Positions 1 through 11,894 are shown, counted from the stretch's first letter. The stretch is DNA of 64,000 bases from Bacillota bacterium (GCA_013178305.1 JABLXB010000008.1:1-64000); one strand, 5' to 3'. Notes: generated by a model not told the origin, from the letters alone. Numbers and translations are program-made.

Positions 1-131
1 GAGACCGTTTGCGCACGGACTCCGAGGTCGGTCTCCACGAGGGCTGGGTTTAGCGGGGGAGGCAGGCGCAAGCCGGCTGAGTTCGCGGACCGCTTCGACG
101 CACACTGTTTAGTTTTGAGAGACCAAGTCAT
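1..131 (+). other. 16S-23S internal transcribed spacer, 5' part
   Basis: This stretch precedes tRNA-Ile in an rRNA operon. The 16S 3' end with its anti-Shine-Dalgarno is not in the window, so 16S must lie just upstream. The first 35 bases can fold through GAGACC and GGTCTC. The sequence TTTAGTTTTGAGAGACCA just before the tRNA resembles the conserved spacer block seen in Firmicutes rRNA operons. No protein gene is supported here. Confidence 0.8.
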
Positions 132-208
132 GGGCGCATAGCTCAGGTGGTAAGAGCGCACGCCTGATAAGCGTGAGGTCGGTGGTTCGAGTCCACCTGT
201 GCCCACCA
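132..208 (+). tRNA. tRNA-Ile (GAT anticodon)
   Basis: A full cloverleaf of 77 nt is visible. The acceptor GGGCGCA pairs with TGTGCCC, the anticodon loop CTGATAA carries GAT, the T loop is TTCGAGT and the CCA end is encoded. It sits in the rRNA spacer followed by tRNA-Ala, the usual Ile-Ala pair of bacterial rRNA operons, so it is processed from the rRNA precursor. Confidence 0.98.
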
Positions 209-227
209 TATAAGAAAAGGTTTGCGT

Positions 228-303
228 GGGGGCGTGGCTCAGTCGGGAGAGCGCCTGCTTTGCAAGCAGGAGGTCGGCGGTTCGATTCCGCCCGTCTCCA
301 CCA
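228..303 (+). tRNA. tRNA-Ala (TGC anticodon)
   Basis: A 76-nt cloverleaf with acceptor GGGGGCG paired to CGTCTCC, including the G3-U70 pair that identifies alanine tRNAs. The anticodon loop TTTGCAA carries TGC and the CCA end is encoded. It is the second tRNA of the 16S-23S spacer. Confidence 0.98.
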
Positions 304-469
304 ATTGCACCTTGACAACCGCACAGCGTGAGAAAGGCCGGGTAAAGACCTGCGCGTGGTTGGTGGCTGGTGGTTTGCCGGGGGCGCTCGAGAGGGTGTT
401 TCTGGTGGCCGTGAGGGCCTGGGGTATGATTGGAAGGATACTGCTGGGTATTAGCTGCCGACCTTGGAT

Positions 470-3470
<3,001 letters not shown>

Positions 3471-3584
3471 ATTACGATAGGTCGGCAACTAATACCTGGC
3501 GGTATCTCAGCGCTGTGCGGAAGCAAGGTGGCGGAGCAAGGAAGAATGTGCTCCGGTGGATGACATGTGAATAGGGAATAGAAT

Positions 3585-3702
3585 TCCCGGTGGAGATAGC
3601 GGAGGAGTCACACCCGATCCCATTCCGAACTCGGTCGTTAAGCCCTCCAGCGCCGATGGTACTTGGGGCGAAAGCCCCTGGGAGAGTAGGTCACTGCCGG
3701 GA
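3585..3702 (+). rRNA. 5S ribosomal RNA
   Basis: A 118-nt 5S RNA. The terminal stem TCCCGG pairs with CCGGGA, and the conserved blocks CACACCCGATCCCATTCCGA and GAGAGTAGGTCACTGCC are present. It follows 23S by about 115 nt and is the last RNA of the operon. Confidence 0.97.
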
Positions 3703-3712
3703 GCTAAATCGA

Positions 3713-3742
3713 AGCCCAGCCCAAGAGGACTGGGCTCCTTCA
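3713..3742 (+). terminator. Rho-independent terminator of the rRNA operon
   Basis: A perfect 7-bp stem AGCCCAG (3713-3719) and CTGGGCT (3730-3736) with a 10-nt loop, followed by CCTTCATTTCC, lies 10 nt after 5S. It closes the rRNA operon and faces the 3' end of the convergent HD-GYP gene, so it may work in both directions. Confidence 0.8.
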
Positions 3743-3750
3743 TTTCCCCG

Positions 3751-4884
3751 TCAGCCTCGCGGACTCGAGGCCGCGGTGTCGCCGGGGCCGGCGTGCCCCC
3801 CGCCGTTTGCGGTGAGTTCCGGGAGGTCGTGGAGCACTTCAACTATGTCGAGGTCCGGGCGGCGGTCCATCTCCACTTCATACGGGCGCACTGGGCCGAG
3901 CCGGTCGTCGGTGAGCACGATCACGATCGGCCGCGCAGGGTCGGAATACGACTGCCGGGAGACGATGCCTACCTGTCCTGTCGACAGCCTCACCGGTGTT
4001 CCCGATGGGAACATGGCAAGCCTCGCCAGCAGTGAGCGCACGTAACCAGGGTCGAGATGGTCACCCGCGAGGCTGAGGAGGTACGGTCCGGCACGGTGTG
4101 GCGGGAGGGCGTCCCGGTAGGGTCGTTCCGCGGTGAGCGCGTCCATTATGTCGGTAACCGAGGTCATCCGCGCGAAGCGGTGGATCTCACTGCCCTGGAG
4201 CCCCCGCGGGTAGCCCAGGCCGTTCATTCTCTCGTGATGCTGGTAGGCGACGTGCGCCGACAACAGGCTGATCCCGGGCTGGACGCGGAGTATTTCGAAA
4301 CCCTCCGTGGCGTGGATCTTTACGATCTCCATTTCTTCATTCGTAAGCTGCCCGGGCTTGTTCAACACCTCGACCGGTACGACGACCTTGCCGACGTCGT
4401 GCAGCAGGGCGCCCACGCCAAGGTCGATGAGGTCGTAGCGGTTGAGGCTGTTCTCGGCGCCGATAATCAGGGACAACACGCAGACGTTGAGGCTGTGGAC
4501 GAACGTGTACTCGTCGAGGTTCCTTATCGAGGCTATGCCCACTGCGACGCTCTTCCTGGAGTTGACGCTGTCCGCGATTTCCTCCACGACGCCGGTGACC
4601 CGAGACGAATCGAGCGGGCGCTTCTCGGCCAGGTCCATGAGGCCATCCTGCAGAGTCGCAAGCGCCCTGGCCTGCGTCATCTCGTCGAGGACGTCATCCG
4701 GCTCAATGCCCGCCGAGAAGTCGTCCTCAATGTACAGGAATCTGTAGCCTTTTGCCTGGAGACGAGTGATGTAGGACGACGTTAGCGAGGTCCCTGCCGT
4801 CAACAAGGCCCTCCCATCAGGGGAGAAGATGGTCTTGCCGAGGGTTTTCCCCTCCAATGTTGGGGAGAGGCGAGCGATTCTCAA
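3751..4884 (-). CDS. HD-GYP domain protein, probable cyclic-di-GMP phosphodiesterase
   Basis: HD-GYP proteins hydrolyse cyclic di-GMP and so affect motility, biofilm or development. From the TTG start at 4884 (377 aa) an N-terminal segment carries the family phrase GRALLTAGTSLT, followed by the HD core: HDVGK at about 162-166, a His pair near 216 and GYP at about 223-225, ending in RPYR. The usual VADVYDALT is VTDIMDALT here. No membrane or sensory domain is visible, so input comes from elsewhere or through the N-terminal part. The frame is open to 4950, but a promoter-like sequence lies in that extension and AAAGGA precedes 4884, so the shorter form is preferred. It converges on the rRNA operon. 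The catalytic residues look intact; the substrate is inferred from the family. Confidence 0.88.
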   Translation of the reverse strand: MRIARLSPTLEGKTLGKTIFSPDGRALLTAGTSLTSSYITRLQAKGYRFLYIEDDFSAGIEPDDVLDEMTQARALATLQDGLMDLAEKRPLDSSRVTGVVEEIADSVNSRKSVAVGIASIRNLDEYTFVHSLNVCVLSLIIGAENSLNRYDLIDLGVGALLHDVGKVVVPVEVLNKPGQLTNEEMEIVKIHATEGFEILRVQPGISLLSAHVAYQHHERMNGLGYPRGLQGSEIHRFARMTSVTDIMDALTAERPYRDALPPHRAGPYLLSLAGDHLDPGYVRSLLARLAMFPSGTPVRLSTGQVGIVSRQSYSDPARPIVIVLTDDRLGPVRPYEVEMDRRPDLDIVEVLHDLPELTANGGGHAGPGDTAASSPRG

Positions 4885-4921
4885 TCCAAACCGGGTCCTT
4901 TCAAGGCGCTGTTCTTTCCCT

Positions 4922-4950
4922 AGTCTACCATTTTCGGCTATTATGGACAA
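4922..4950 (-). promoter_or_regulatory. Possible sigma-A promoter of the HD-GYP gene
   Basis: On the minus strand TTGTCC (4950-4945) and TAGACT (4927-4922) are separated by 17 nt. Transcription would start near 4915, upstream of the TTG start at 4884. This is a moderate match. Confidence 0.45.
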
Positions 4951-5020
4951 CGCGCAGGCATACCGGCCGGCGGCGTTGAAATCACAAGGTTGTGACCGGA
5001 CTCGTATGGGGGTGGCGTGT

Positions 5021-6598
5021 GTGGCGACGATATACTTGAACGGCAGGATTCACACGATGGGACAGAAGGACTCCATAGCGCAGGGGATGCTGGTGGATAA
5101 CGGTGTTATCGCCGCGCTGGGTTCGGCGGACGAGGTCAGGAGCCTCGCTCCGAGGGGGACTCGCGAGGTCGACCTCGGCAGCCACGTGGTTGTGCCAGGG
5201 CTCACCGATTCGCACACCCACTTCATGATGTTTTCGCTGGGACTCAATAACGTGATCCTCGACGTGGTGCCGAGCCTCAGGGAGGCGCTCTCCAGGGTCG
5301 AAGCGGGGGCCCGGAAGCGTCCGAAAGGCTCGTGGGTACTCGGGGGCGGCTTCAACAAGAACCTGTGGGAAGGCGCGAGATTTCCGACGCGACACGACCT
5401 CGACTCCGTGTGCCCCGACCACCCTGTAGCGCTGAGAAGCAGCGACTATCACACGCTCTGGGTAAACACGCTCGCGCTGAGGATCGCCGGCATCACGGCG
5501 TCAACACCGGTCCCGGACGGGGGCAGGATAGATGCCGGGCCGGACGGGGAGCCGGCCGGGATTATCGGGGAGAACGCAATGCCCCTGATAGAGAAGCACA
5601 TTCCGAAGCCCACTGAACAGGAAATGGATGAGGCCGCGATTGAAGGCATGAAGCTCTCGAACAGGTACGGCCTGACCGGCGTCCACGTAATGGAAGGCGC
5701 CGACTCCCTCCGGACGTTCCAACGGCTCCTCGGGCGGGGGCTTCTCACGCTGAGGGTCTCCATGTATGTACCGGTAGACAACCTCGACGACGTGGCGCGG
5801 CTGGGGATCCAGTCGGGCTTCGGCGGGGACATGATCAGGATAGCGGGGATAAAGACGTTCACCGATGGGGCATTGAACTCGCAGACCGCCGACATGCTGG
5901 AGCCTTTCGAGGGCACAGACAGCCGCGGAATCGCGACGTTGTCGGAGGAGGAGCTGGACCGGATCGTCGGCAGGGCGGTCCAGTCAGGGCTCGCCGTGGC
6001 CATCCACGCGATCGGTGACAGGGCGAACCGGAAGACCCTCAACGCCCTCGCGAAGCACCAGGCGGCCTCCAGGGCAAAGGGCCTTCGGAACCGGATAGAG
6101 CACGCGCAGCTCCTCCACCCGGACGAGCTGCCGCGCTTCGCGAGCACCGGAACGATCGCGTCGGTCCAGCCCCTGCACGCGACCTCGGACCGCTACGTTG
6201 CGGACCGGCTGTGGGGCAAGCGGGCGAAGTACGCCTATCCGTTCAAGTCGCTCATAACGAACGGGGCCAGGGTCACGTTTGGTTCGGACGCGCCCGTCGA
6301 GACGATCGACCCGATGAAGGGGGTATACGCCGCGATCACACGGAAGCGGGAGGACGAGCCCGCCTCCAGACCGTGGTATCCTGAGGAGATCCTGTCCATA
6401 CAGGAGACCGTCCGCGGATACACGAACGGACCGGCCTTCGCATCTTACAGGGAGGGCACAGAGGGCTCCCTCGAACCCGGCAAGGTCGCCGACTTCATAG
6501 TGCTGTCGGAGGACATCTTCTCCGGTCCACCCGAGAGCGTGCTGAGGTGCAGGGTGCTGCTTAACGTGGTCGGAGGGCGCGTGGTGTACGAAGCGTGA
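5021..6598 (+). CDS. Amidohydrolase family 3 protein (YtcJ-like)
   Basis: This is a metal-dependent amidohydrolase of the YtcJ type, about 525 aa, predicted cytoplasmic. The N-terminal beta-sandwich start ATIYLNGRIHTM is followed by the first metal motif DSHTH near residue 68, the later HAIGDRA histidine segment near 330 and the C-terminal GSDAPVE aspartate near 425. The family hydrolyses C-N bonds in formamides and related amides, but the substrate cannot be read from sequence. The GTG start at 5021 is preferred because GGGGGTGG lies 5-8 nt before it; an in-frame ATG at 5006 has no ribosome site. It is divergent from the HD-GYP gene and closed by a hairpin at 6602. Confidence 0.9.
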   Translation: MATIYLNGRIHTMGQKDSIAQGMLVDNGVIAALGSADEVRSLAPRGTREVDLGSHVVVPGLTDSHTHFMMFSLGLNNVILDVVPSLREALSRVEAGARKRPKGSWVLGGGFNKNLWEGARFPTRHDLDSVCPDHPVALRSSDYHTLWVNTLALRIAGITASTPVPDGGRIDAGPDGEPAGIIGENAMPLIEKHIPKPTEQEMDEAAIEGMKLSNRYGLTGVHVMEGADSLRTFQRLLGRGLLTLRVSMYVPVDNLDDVARLGIQSGFGGDMIRIAGIKTFTDGALNSQTADMLEPFEGTDSRGIATLSEEELDRIVGRAVQSGLAVAIHAIGDRANRKTLNALAKHQAASRAKGLRNRIEHAQLLHPDELPRFASTGTIASVQPLHATSDRYVADRLWGKRAKYAYPFKSLITNGARVTFGSDAPVETIDPMKGVYAAITRKREDEPASRPWYPEEILSIQETVRGYTNGPAFASYREGTEGSLEPGKVADFIVLSEDIFSGPPESVLRCRVLLNVVGGRVVYEA

Positions 6599-6601
6599 CC
6601 C

Positions 6602-6638
6602 CGGCAGCCAGCGCGTGAGCGCGGGGCCGCTTTTCTTG
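6602..6638 (+). terminator. Likely terminator after the amidohydrolase gene
   Basis: Nested stems CGGC (6602-6605) with GCCG (6626-6629), and GCGC (6611-6614) with GCGC (6619-6622) around a GTGA loop, are followed by CTTTTCTTG. The T-rich tail merges into the -35 region of the next promoter. Confidence 0.5.
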
Positions 6639-6664
6639 AATGTTGGAAGTCTTTCGGGTATAAT
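6636..6664 (+). promoter_or_regulatory. Sigma-A promoter for the EF-G-like gene
   Basis: TTGAAT (6636-6641) and a perfect TATAAT (6659-6664) are separated by 17 nt. This would give a leader of about 110 nt before the start codon. Confidence 0.8.
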
Positions 6665-6780
6665 CAGTTTGCCTAACGACCAGTTGCGGACTGATATGGA
6701 TTTCCTGGCGCCGATGCCGGTTACGGCATCGCACCTGTTTGTGTGGACAGGGGCGCAATTCGAGGAGGAGTGCTGTGGTA

Positions 6781-8874
6781 ATGAAGCAGTACACTGCGGA
6801 AACGATTAAGAACGTGGGCCTCATATCACACGGTGGAGCCGGTAAGACCTCGTTCGCCGAGGCCATGCTGTTCGATGCAGGGATGGTCGATAGGCTCGGC
6901 AGGACCGAAGACGGCAACACCACGATGGACTACGACCCCGAAGAGATAAGACGGAAGGTCAGTATCAGCACCTCCATCGCCCCCGCCGAGTGGAACGGCG
7001 TCAAGATCAACATCCTCGATACCCCCGGATACTTCGACTTCGTAGGTGAGGTCAAGTCGGCGCTTCGTGTGGTCGACAGCGTCCTTGTGCTGGTCGACGC
7101 GGTCGCGGGGGTGGAGGTAGGCACCGAACTCGTCTGGCAGTACGCGGACGAGCGCCACCTTCCCAGGATGGTCGTCATAAATAAGATGGACCGTGAGAAC
7201 GCGAATTTCGACTCGACGCTCGCCACCCTTAAGCAGGCTTTCGGGGGTAAGGTCGTCCCCCTTCAGATGCCGGTGGGCCAGGAGGCGTCTTTCCGGGGCG
7301 TGATCGACCTAGTCGATGTGAGGGCCGTCACCTACCAGGACGGCCAGGGTCAGAAGCCGCAGAGCGGCGACATTCCGGCCGACCTCAAGGGCAGGGCCGG
7401 GGAGCTCAGGGATTCCCTCATCGAGGCGGCGGCCGAGGGTGACGACGAGATCCTCATGAAATACCTCGACGGCAACGAACTCACGGCGGAGGAGATCAGG
7501 ACCGGTCTTCGCAAGGGCGTGATGGTGGGCAAGATAGTGCCCGTTCTCTGCGCGTCTTCGACGAAAAACGTGGGCATCCAGCCGGTTATGGACGCCATCG
7601 TGAATTACCTCCCGTCTCCCGCCGGCGCTGGCGAGGTCAGGGGCCTCAACCCCAGGACGAAAGAAGAGGAAACGCGGAAGTGCGCGAAGGACGCGCCGTT
7701 CTCCGCGCTCGTGTTCAAGACGATGGCCGACCCGTACGTGGGCAAACTCACCGTTTTCCGCGTTTACTCCGGTACGCTCAAGTCCGACACTCAGACATAC
7801 AACGCCTCGAAGGATCGTACCGAGAGGATCGGCCAGCTGTTCGTCCTCAAGGGGAAGCAGCAGGAGGCGGTCCCCGAGGTTGGGACCGGCGACATAGGCG
7901 CGGTGGCCAAACTCCAGGAGACCACGACAAACGACACCCTGGCGGATGCCGCTAAGCCCGTGGTCTACGAGCCGACGAAGTTCCCAGCGCCGATTTTCTC
8001 CGTCGCCGTGCAGCCGAAGGCGAAGGGTGACGAGGAGAAGATCGGGTCGAGCCTCGCAAGGCTTACGGAGGAAGACCCCACTCTGAAGGTGGAACGCAAC
8101 GCCCAGACGCTCCAGACCATCCTGTCCGGCATGGGAGAACTCCACCTGGATATCACGACCGAGCGTCTCAAGAGGAAGTTCGGCGTCGACGTGACCCTGG
8201 GCGCCCCGCGGATCCCGTACAAGGAGACGATCAGGGGCAACACCAAGGTCGAGGGCAAGCACAAGAAGCAGACCGGCGGCCGCGGCCAGTATGGCCACGT
8301 TTTCCTTGAGCTCGAGCCGCTCGAGCCCGGCAAGGAGTTCGAGTTCGTCGACAAGATATTCGGTGGTGCGGTTCCGAGGCAGTACATCCCCGCGGTCGAG
8401 AAGGGTGTGCGCGAGGCCATGGTGGAGGGCGTGCTGGCGGGCTATCCCGTCACGAACCTCAGGGTGACGCTGTACGACGGCTCGTACCACCCCGTTGACT
8501 CGTCGGAAATGGCCTTCAAGATCGCGGCGTCGATGGCGTTCAAGAAGGGCTGCCTCGAAGCGCGACCCGTGATGCTCGAGCCTATCATGAACGTCGAGGT
8601 ACTCGTGCCAGACCAGTTCATGGGCGATGTCATGGGGGATCTCAACAAGAAGAGGGGAAAGATCCTGGGCATGGAGCCCCGCGGCAGGAATCAGGTAATC
8701 AAGGCGCTCGCGCCGCTGGCCGAGATGTCCAGGTATGCGATCGACCTCCGCTCGATCACTCAGGGTCGTGGTGTCTACAGCATGGAATTCTCCCACTACG
8801 AGGAGATACCGTCGAACGTCGCTGAGCAGGTCATCGAGCAGGCGAAGAAGGAGAAAGAGGCACAGTCGAAGTAA
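6781..8874 (+). CDS. Elongation factor G-like translational GTPase (second EF-G)
   Basis: A 697-aa paralogue of EF-G, distinct from the canonical fusA at 48268. It has the full EF-G domain order: G domain, domain II, III, IV with GGRGQYGHV near 500, and V. The P-loop reads HGGAGKT (17-23) instead of HIDAGKT, and the G3 motif reads DTPGY instead of DTPGH, so the histidine that activates water for GTP hydrolysis is Tyr. This matches the divergent EF-G-like class of Clostridia and Actinobacteria, whose role is poorly defined (translocation, ribosome rescue or regulation). AGGAGG at 6763-6768 precedes GTG 6775 by 6 nt and ATG 6781 by 12 nt, so the protein may start two codons earlier. Confidence 0.93.
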   Translation: MKQYTAETIKNVGLISHGGAGKTSFAEAMLFDAGMVDRLGRTEDGNTTMDYDPEEIRRKVSISTSIAPAEWNGVKINILDTPGYFDFVGEVKSALRVVDSVLVLVDAVAGVEVGTELVWQYADERHLPRMVVINKMDRENANFDSTLATLKQAFGGKVVPLQMPVGQEASFRGVIDLVDVRAVTYQDGQGQKPQSGDIPADLKGRAGELRDSLIEAAAEGDDEILMKYLDGNELTAEEIRTGLRKGVMVGKIVPVLCASSTKNVGIQPVMDAIVNYLPSPAGAGEVRGLNPRTKEEETRKCAKDAPFSALVFKTMADPYVGKLTVFRVYSGTLKSDTQTYNASKDRTERIGQLFVLKGKQQEAVPEVGTGDIGAVAKLQETTTNDTLADAAKPVVYEPTKFPAPIFSVAVQPKAKGDEEKIGSSLARLTEEDPTLKVERNAQTLQTILSGMGELHLDITTERLKRKFGVDVTLGAPRIPYKETIRGNTKVEGKHKKQTGGRGQYGHVFLELEPLEPGKEFEFVDKIFGGAVPRQYIPAVEKGVREAMVEGVLAGYPVTNLRVTLYDGSYHPVDSSEMAFKIAASMAFKKGCLEARPVMLEPIMNVEVLVPDQFMGDVMGDLNKKRGKILGMEPRGRNQVIKALAPLAEMSRYAIDLRSITQGRGVYSMEFSHYEEIPSNVAEQVIEQAKKEKEAQSK

Positions 8875-8906
8875 ACGACCAGAAAATCCAGTATTCGGAT
8901 AAGACT

Positions 8907-8940
8907 ATTCCCGGGCGCTTCTTCGGCCGGGAATTCTTGT
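8907..8940 (+). terminator. Hairpin after the EF-G-like gene
   Basis: ATTCCCGG (8907-8914) pairs with CCGGGAAT (8927-8934) and is followed by TCTTGT. It lies between the EF-G-like stop and the trxB ribosome site, so it may only partly terminate. Confidence 0.5.
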
Positions 8941-8957
8941 CCGGGGAGGTACGAGCG

Positions 8958-9887
8958 GTGGGTACGTACGATGTCGTGATAATGGGCGCGGGTCCGGCGG
9001 GACTCACAGCGGGGATCTACGCCTCGCGGGCGCGGTTGAGCGTGGCGATAATAGAACGAATGGCGCCGGGCGGCCAGGCGGCGACCACCATCCGGATAGA
9101 CAACTACCCCGGGTTTCCTGACGGGATAGAGGGGCCCGAACTCATGGCGCGGATGGAGCAGCAGGCCCGCAAGTTCGGCGCTGAGATGATCCCGGCGGAG
9201 GTGCAGTCCATCGGACAGGCCGCGGCCGGAGCGGCGCGGTTCACGGTGAGCACCACCGGGGGTGAGATCGGCGCGCGCGCGATCATCGTGGCGACGGGCA
9301 CCCGCGAGAAACCCCTGGGAGTGCCGGGGGAGCAGGAGTTCAGAGGGCGCGGCGTGTCTTACTGCGCCACGTGTGACGGGGCGTTCTTCAGGGATAAGAA
9401 GGTGGCAGTGATCGGCGGCGGGGATTCCGCCGTCACCGAAGCGATATTTCTGACGAGATTGGCCTCCAGCGTGACCGTGATACACCGCCGTGACGCGCTG
9501 AGGGCGAACAAGTACCTGCAAGAAAAGGCGATGGCCAACCCGAAGCTGCGTTTCCTGTGGGACACGGTGGTCACTTCCATCGACGGCGCCGGCCAGGTCG
9601 AGAGGCTGGGTGTCAGGAACGTCAAGACCGGCGAGGCGTCGAGTGTCGAAGCCGACGGGGTGTTCGTATACATTGGATTCCTGCCGAATACCGCGTTCCT
9701 CGGGGGACTGGTGAATCTGGACGCGGCCGGGTACGTCGTCGCCGACGACATGATGAGGACGCCGGTCGAGGGAATATTCGTGGCCGGGGACGTGAGGTCG
9801 AAGCAGCTCCGGCAGGTCGCCACAGCCGTCGGCGATGGCGCCGTCGCGGCCGTCTCAGTCGAGCGGTACCTTACCGGGACCCTGTAA
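8958..9887 (+). CDS. trxB: Thioredoxin reductase, NADPH type
   Basis: Flavoprotein that passes electrons from NADPH to thioredoxin in the cytoplasm. The 309-aa protein has the FAD motif GAGPAG at 10-15, the redox-active CATC at 136-139, the second dinucleotide fold GGGDSA near 153-158 and an HRRDALR segment near 178 that typically contacts the NADPH phosphate. ATG...DG and GD motifs for FAD follow at the C-terminus (VAGDVR). The GTG at 8958 is used because GGGGAGG (8943-8949) sits 8 nt upstream. No thioredoxin gene lies next to it. Confidence 0.95.
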   Translation: MGTYDVVIMGAGPAGLTAGIYASRARLSVAIIERMAPGGQAATTIRIDNYPGFPDGIEGPELMARMEQQARKFGAEMIPAEVQSIGQAAAGAARFTVSTTGGEIGARAIIVATGTREKPLGVPGEQEFRGRGVSYCATCDGAFFRDKKVAVIGGGDSAVTEAIFLTRLASSVTVIHRRDALRANKYLQEKAMANPKLRFLWDTVVTSIDGAGQVERLGVRNVKTGEASSVEADGVFVYIGFLPNTAFLGGLVNLDAAGYVVADDMMRTPVEGIFVAGDVRSKQLRQVATAVGDGAVAAVSVERYLTGTL

Positions 9888-9979
9888 GGGGCCGGAGCCG
9901 GGGGCCGGGTCTACCGGCATCGCGGGCTGAGTAACGGGTGTGCGGCGTACCGGGTGGCCGGTCTGAGGGGGGGCTACAC

Positions 9980-11152
9980 TTGGCGGTCGTCCAGTTGAAG
10001 AAGGGCATGCACCACCGGATTGCCTCGGGGCACCCGTGGCTGTACCGGACGGAGATCCTCGAGGTTAACGGCCAATTTCGCCCCGGGGACGTGGTGGACG
10101 TGGTGGACTTTCGCGGGAAGCCTCTTGGCCGGGGATACATCAATCCGAAGTCGCAGATAACCGTGCGCATGCTTACGTGGCGTGAGGAATCCGTGGACGA
10201 AGCGTTCTTCAGGCGGCGGATCGAGGCCGCCCTGGATTATCGCCGGAGGGTTCTCCCCGGGGAGCGCTCGTACAGGCTCGTGTTCGGCGAGGCGGATTTC
10301 ATCCCGGGTCTTATCGTCGACAAGTTCGAGGAGTACCTCGTAATACAGACGCTCGCCCTGGGCATCGACAGGTGGAAGGACACAGTAGTGGATATCCTGC
10401 GGGACCTGCTGTCGCCGAGGGGCATTTACGAACGGAACGACGCGCCGGTCAGGGAGCTCGAGGGACTCGACAGCCGTGCGGGCTTCATCGGCGAACCGTT
10501 CAACCCCACGATACGGATCGAGGAGAACGCACTGTCGTTCCTCGTCGACGTGGAGAAAGGGCAGAAGACAGGCCATTTCCTCGATCAAAGGGCGAACCGC
10601 CTCGTGGTGATGCGACTGGCTTCCGGCAGGCGCGTGCTGGACTGCTTCTGCTACACCGGGGGGTTCTCGGTCCACGCGGCCGCCGGTGGGGCGCTGTCGG
10701 TCGAAGGGATCGACGCTTCCGAGTGGGCCGCGGGCATGGCGCGGGAGAACGCCTCGCTCAACGGCGTCAGCGGGAGGTGCGCTTTCGTCGCCGGGAACGT
10801 GTTCGACGAACTGAGGGGAAGGGAGCATCGCCGCGAGCGCTACGACATGATAGTCCTCGATCCCCCTGCGTTCGCGAAGTCGAGGGGCGCGCTGGAGGGG
10901 GCCGTTCGCGGGTACAAGGAGATAAACCTCAGGGCGATGAAACTCTTGAACCCGGGCGGGATCCTGGTCACGTGCTCCTGCTCGAGACACCTGACAGAGG
11001 ATCTGTTAATCGACGTTGTCCGTGACGCGTCCGCCGACGCGGGGCGCCCAGTGCGTATCGTGGAGAAGCGCACCCAGGCGTCCGACCATCCGTTCCTGGT
11101 AGCGGCGCCTGAGAGCTACTACCTGAAATGCCTGGTGCTGCAGGTCATGTGA
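9980..11152 (+). CDS. Class I SAM-dependent rRNA methyltransferase (RlmI/YccW family)
   Basis: About 390 aa with the RlmI layout: an N-terminal PUA-like RNA-binding part (HPWLYRTEI, GDVVDVVD), a central RlmI-like region, and a C-terminal Rossmann methyltransferase with the SAM site DCFCYTGGFS near 215 and the catalytic-type motif LDPPAFAKS near 295. Family members make 5-methylcytosine in 23S rRNA (position 1962 in E. coli); the exact base here is inferred. The TTG start at 9980 is supported by GAGGGGGGG (9965-9973). It follows trxB by 92 nt. Confidence 0.88.
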   Translation: MAVVQLKKGMHHRIASGHPWLYRTEILEVNGQFRPGDVVDVVDFRGKPLGRGYINPKSQITVRMLTWREESVDEAFFRRRIEAALDYRRRVLPGERSYRLVFGEADFIPGLIVDKFEEYLVIQTLALGIDRWKDTVVDILRDLLSPRGIYERNDAPVRELEGLDSRAGFIGEPFNPTIRIEENALSFLVDVEKGQKTGHFLDQRANRLVVMRLASGRRVLDCFCYTGGFSVHAAAGGALSVEGIDASEWAAGMARENASLNGVSGRCAFVAGNVFDELRGREHRRERYDMIVLDPPAFAKSRGALEGAVRGYKEINLRAMKLLNPGGILVTCSCSRHLTEDLLIDVVRDASADAGRPVRIVEKRTQASDHPFLVAAPESYYLKCLVLQVM

Positions 11153-11267
11153 CCCCCGGAGAGCCCGATTCAGGCAGTGGGACTGAGAATGAAGAAGATA
11201 GGCCGCACCGTTGCCGGTGAAGAGCCGCAAGGCCGCCGGTTTTGACGCTGAGAGCCCACAATGGGTA

Positions 11268-11296
11268 TTGTGCAGGTTATCCAGGGGGGTTACTAT
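11268..11296 (+). promoter_or_regulatory. Candidate sigma-A promoter of the ctsR operon
   Basis: TTGTGC (11268-11273) and TACTAT (11291-11296) are 17 nt apart and place the start of transcription at the CtsR box. An alternative pair, TTGACG (11242-11247) and TATTGT (11266-11271) with an 18-nt spacer, lies just upstream. Either or both may be used. Confidence 0.5.
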
Positions 11297-11305
11297 ATAT
11301 GTTGA

Positions 11306-11323
11306 AGGTCAAAGAAAGTAAAA
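11306..11323 (+). promoter_or_regulatory. CtsR operator (heptad direct repeat)
   Basis: AGGTCAAA, a 3-nt spacer GAA and AGTAAAA reproduce the CtsR heptad repeat (A/G-GTCAAA-NAN-A/G-GTCAAA), with the second heptad degenerate. It overlaps the predicted transcription start, 32 nt before ctsR, as expected for autorepression released by heat or protein stress. Confidence 0.85.
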
Positions 11324-11354
11324 AACAAGGCGGGCTGTTGAGGCCGGTGGGATT

Positions 11355-11831
11355 ATGAGGAACCTGTGCGACATCATTGAAGCTCACATAAAGGGTCTTC
11401 TGGAGGGCGCGGGCGCGGGGCCCATCCTCATCAGGCGCAATACCCTGGCGGAGAAGATCGGGTGCGCGCCTTCGCAGATAAACTACGTCCTCGAGACGCG
11501 GTTCAACATCGAAAGGGGTTATTTCGTCGAGTCGAGGAGGGGCGGAGGCGGCTACGTAAGGATAGAGCGCAGGAGACTGGGGCCGGATCGGGATATCATC
11601 ACCGTTGTGTTCTCGAAGCTTCCCGAAACGGTATCCCGGGCCAAGGCGGAAGATTACGTAACGCTCCTGGAGGAAGAGGGGCTGGTTACCGCGAGAGAGG
11701 CGTCCATGCTCAGGCAGGCTTTAGGAGAGGGTATCTCTAGGGTCGACCCCGAGTACAGGGACGTCATCCGCGCCACGCTCCTGCGGTGCATGCTGCTGGG
11801 GTTGGCGAAGGCGCAGGCGTCCGGTGTCTAG
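11355..11831 (+). CDS. ctsR: Transcriptional repressor of class III stress genes CtsR
   Basis: DNA-binding repressor of clp genes, 158 aa. The N-terminal winged helix-turn-helix includes PSQINYVLETRF and the glycine-rich wing RRGGGGYVRI near residues 60-70, which reads the heptad box and acts as the heat sensor. The C-terminal dimer and McsB-interacting domain follows (LPETVSRAKAEDYV onward). It is the first gene of ctsR-mcsA-mcsB-clpC and its operator lies in its own promoter. Confidence 0.96.
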   Translation: MRNLCDIIEAHIKGLLEGAGAGPILIRRNTLAEKIGCAPSQINYVLETRFNIERGYFVESRRGGGGYVRIERRRLGPDRDIITVVFSKLPETVSRAKAEDYVTLLEEEGLVTAREASMLRQALGEGISRVDPEYRDVIRATLLRCMLLGLAKAQASGV

Positions 11832-11894
11832 GGCGGTTCGAACACCGCCGGCCGGTCGCAGCCGGGGTGACACCCAGTCTAGGAGGATGGGCTC

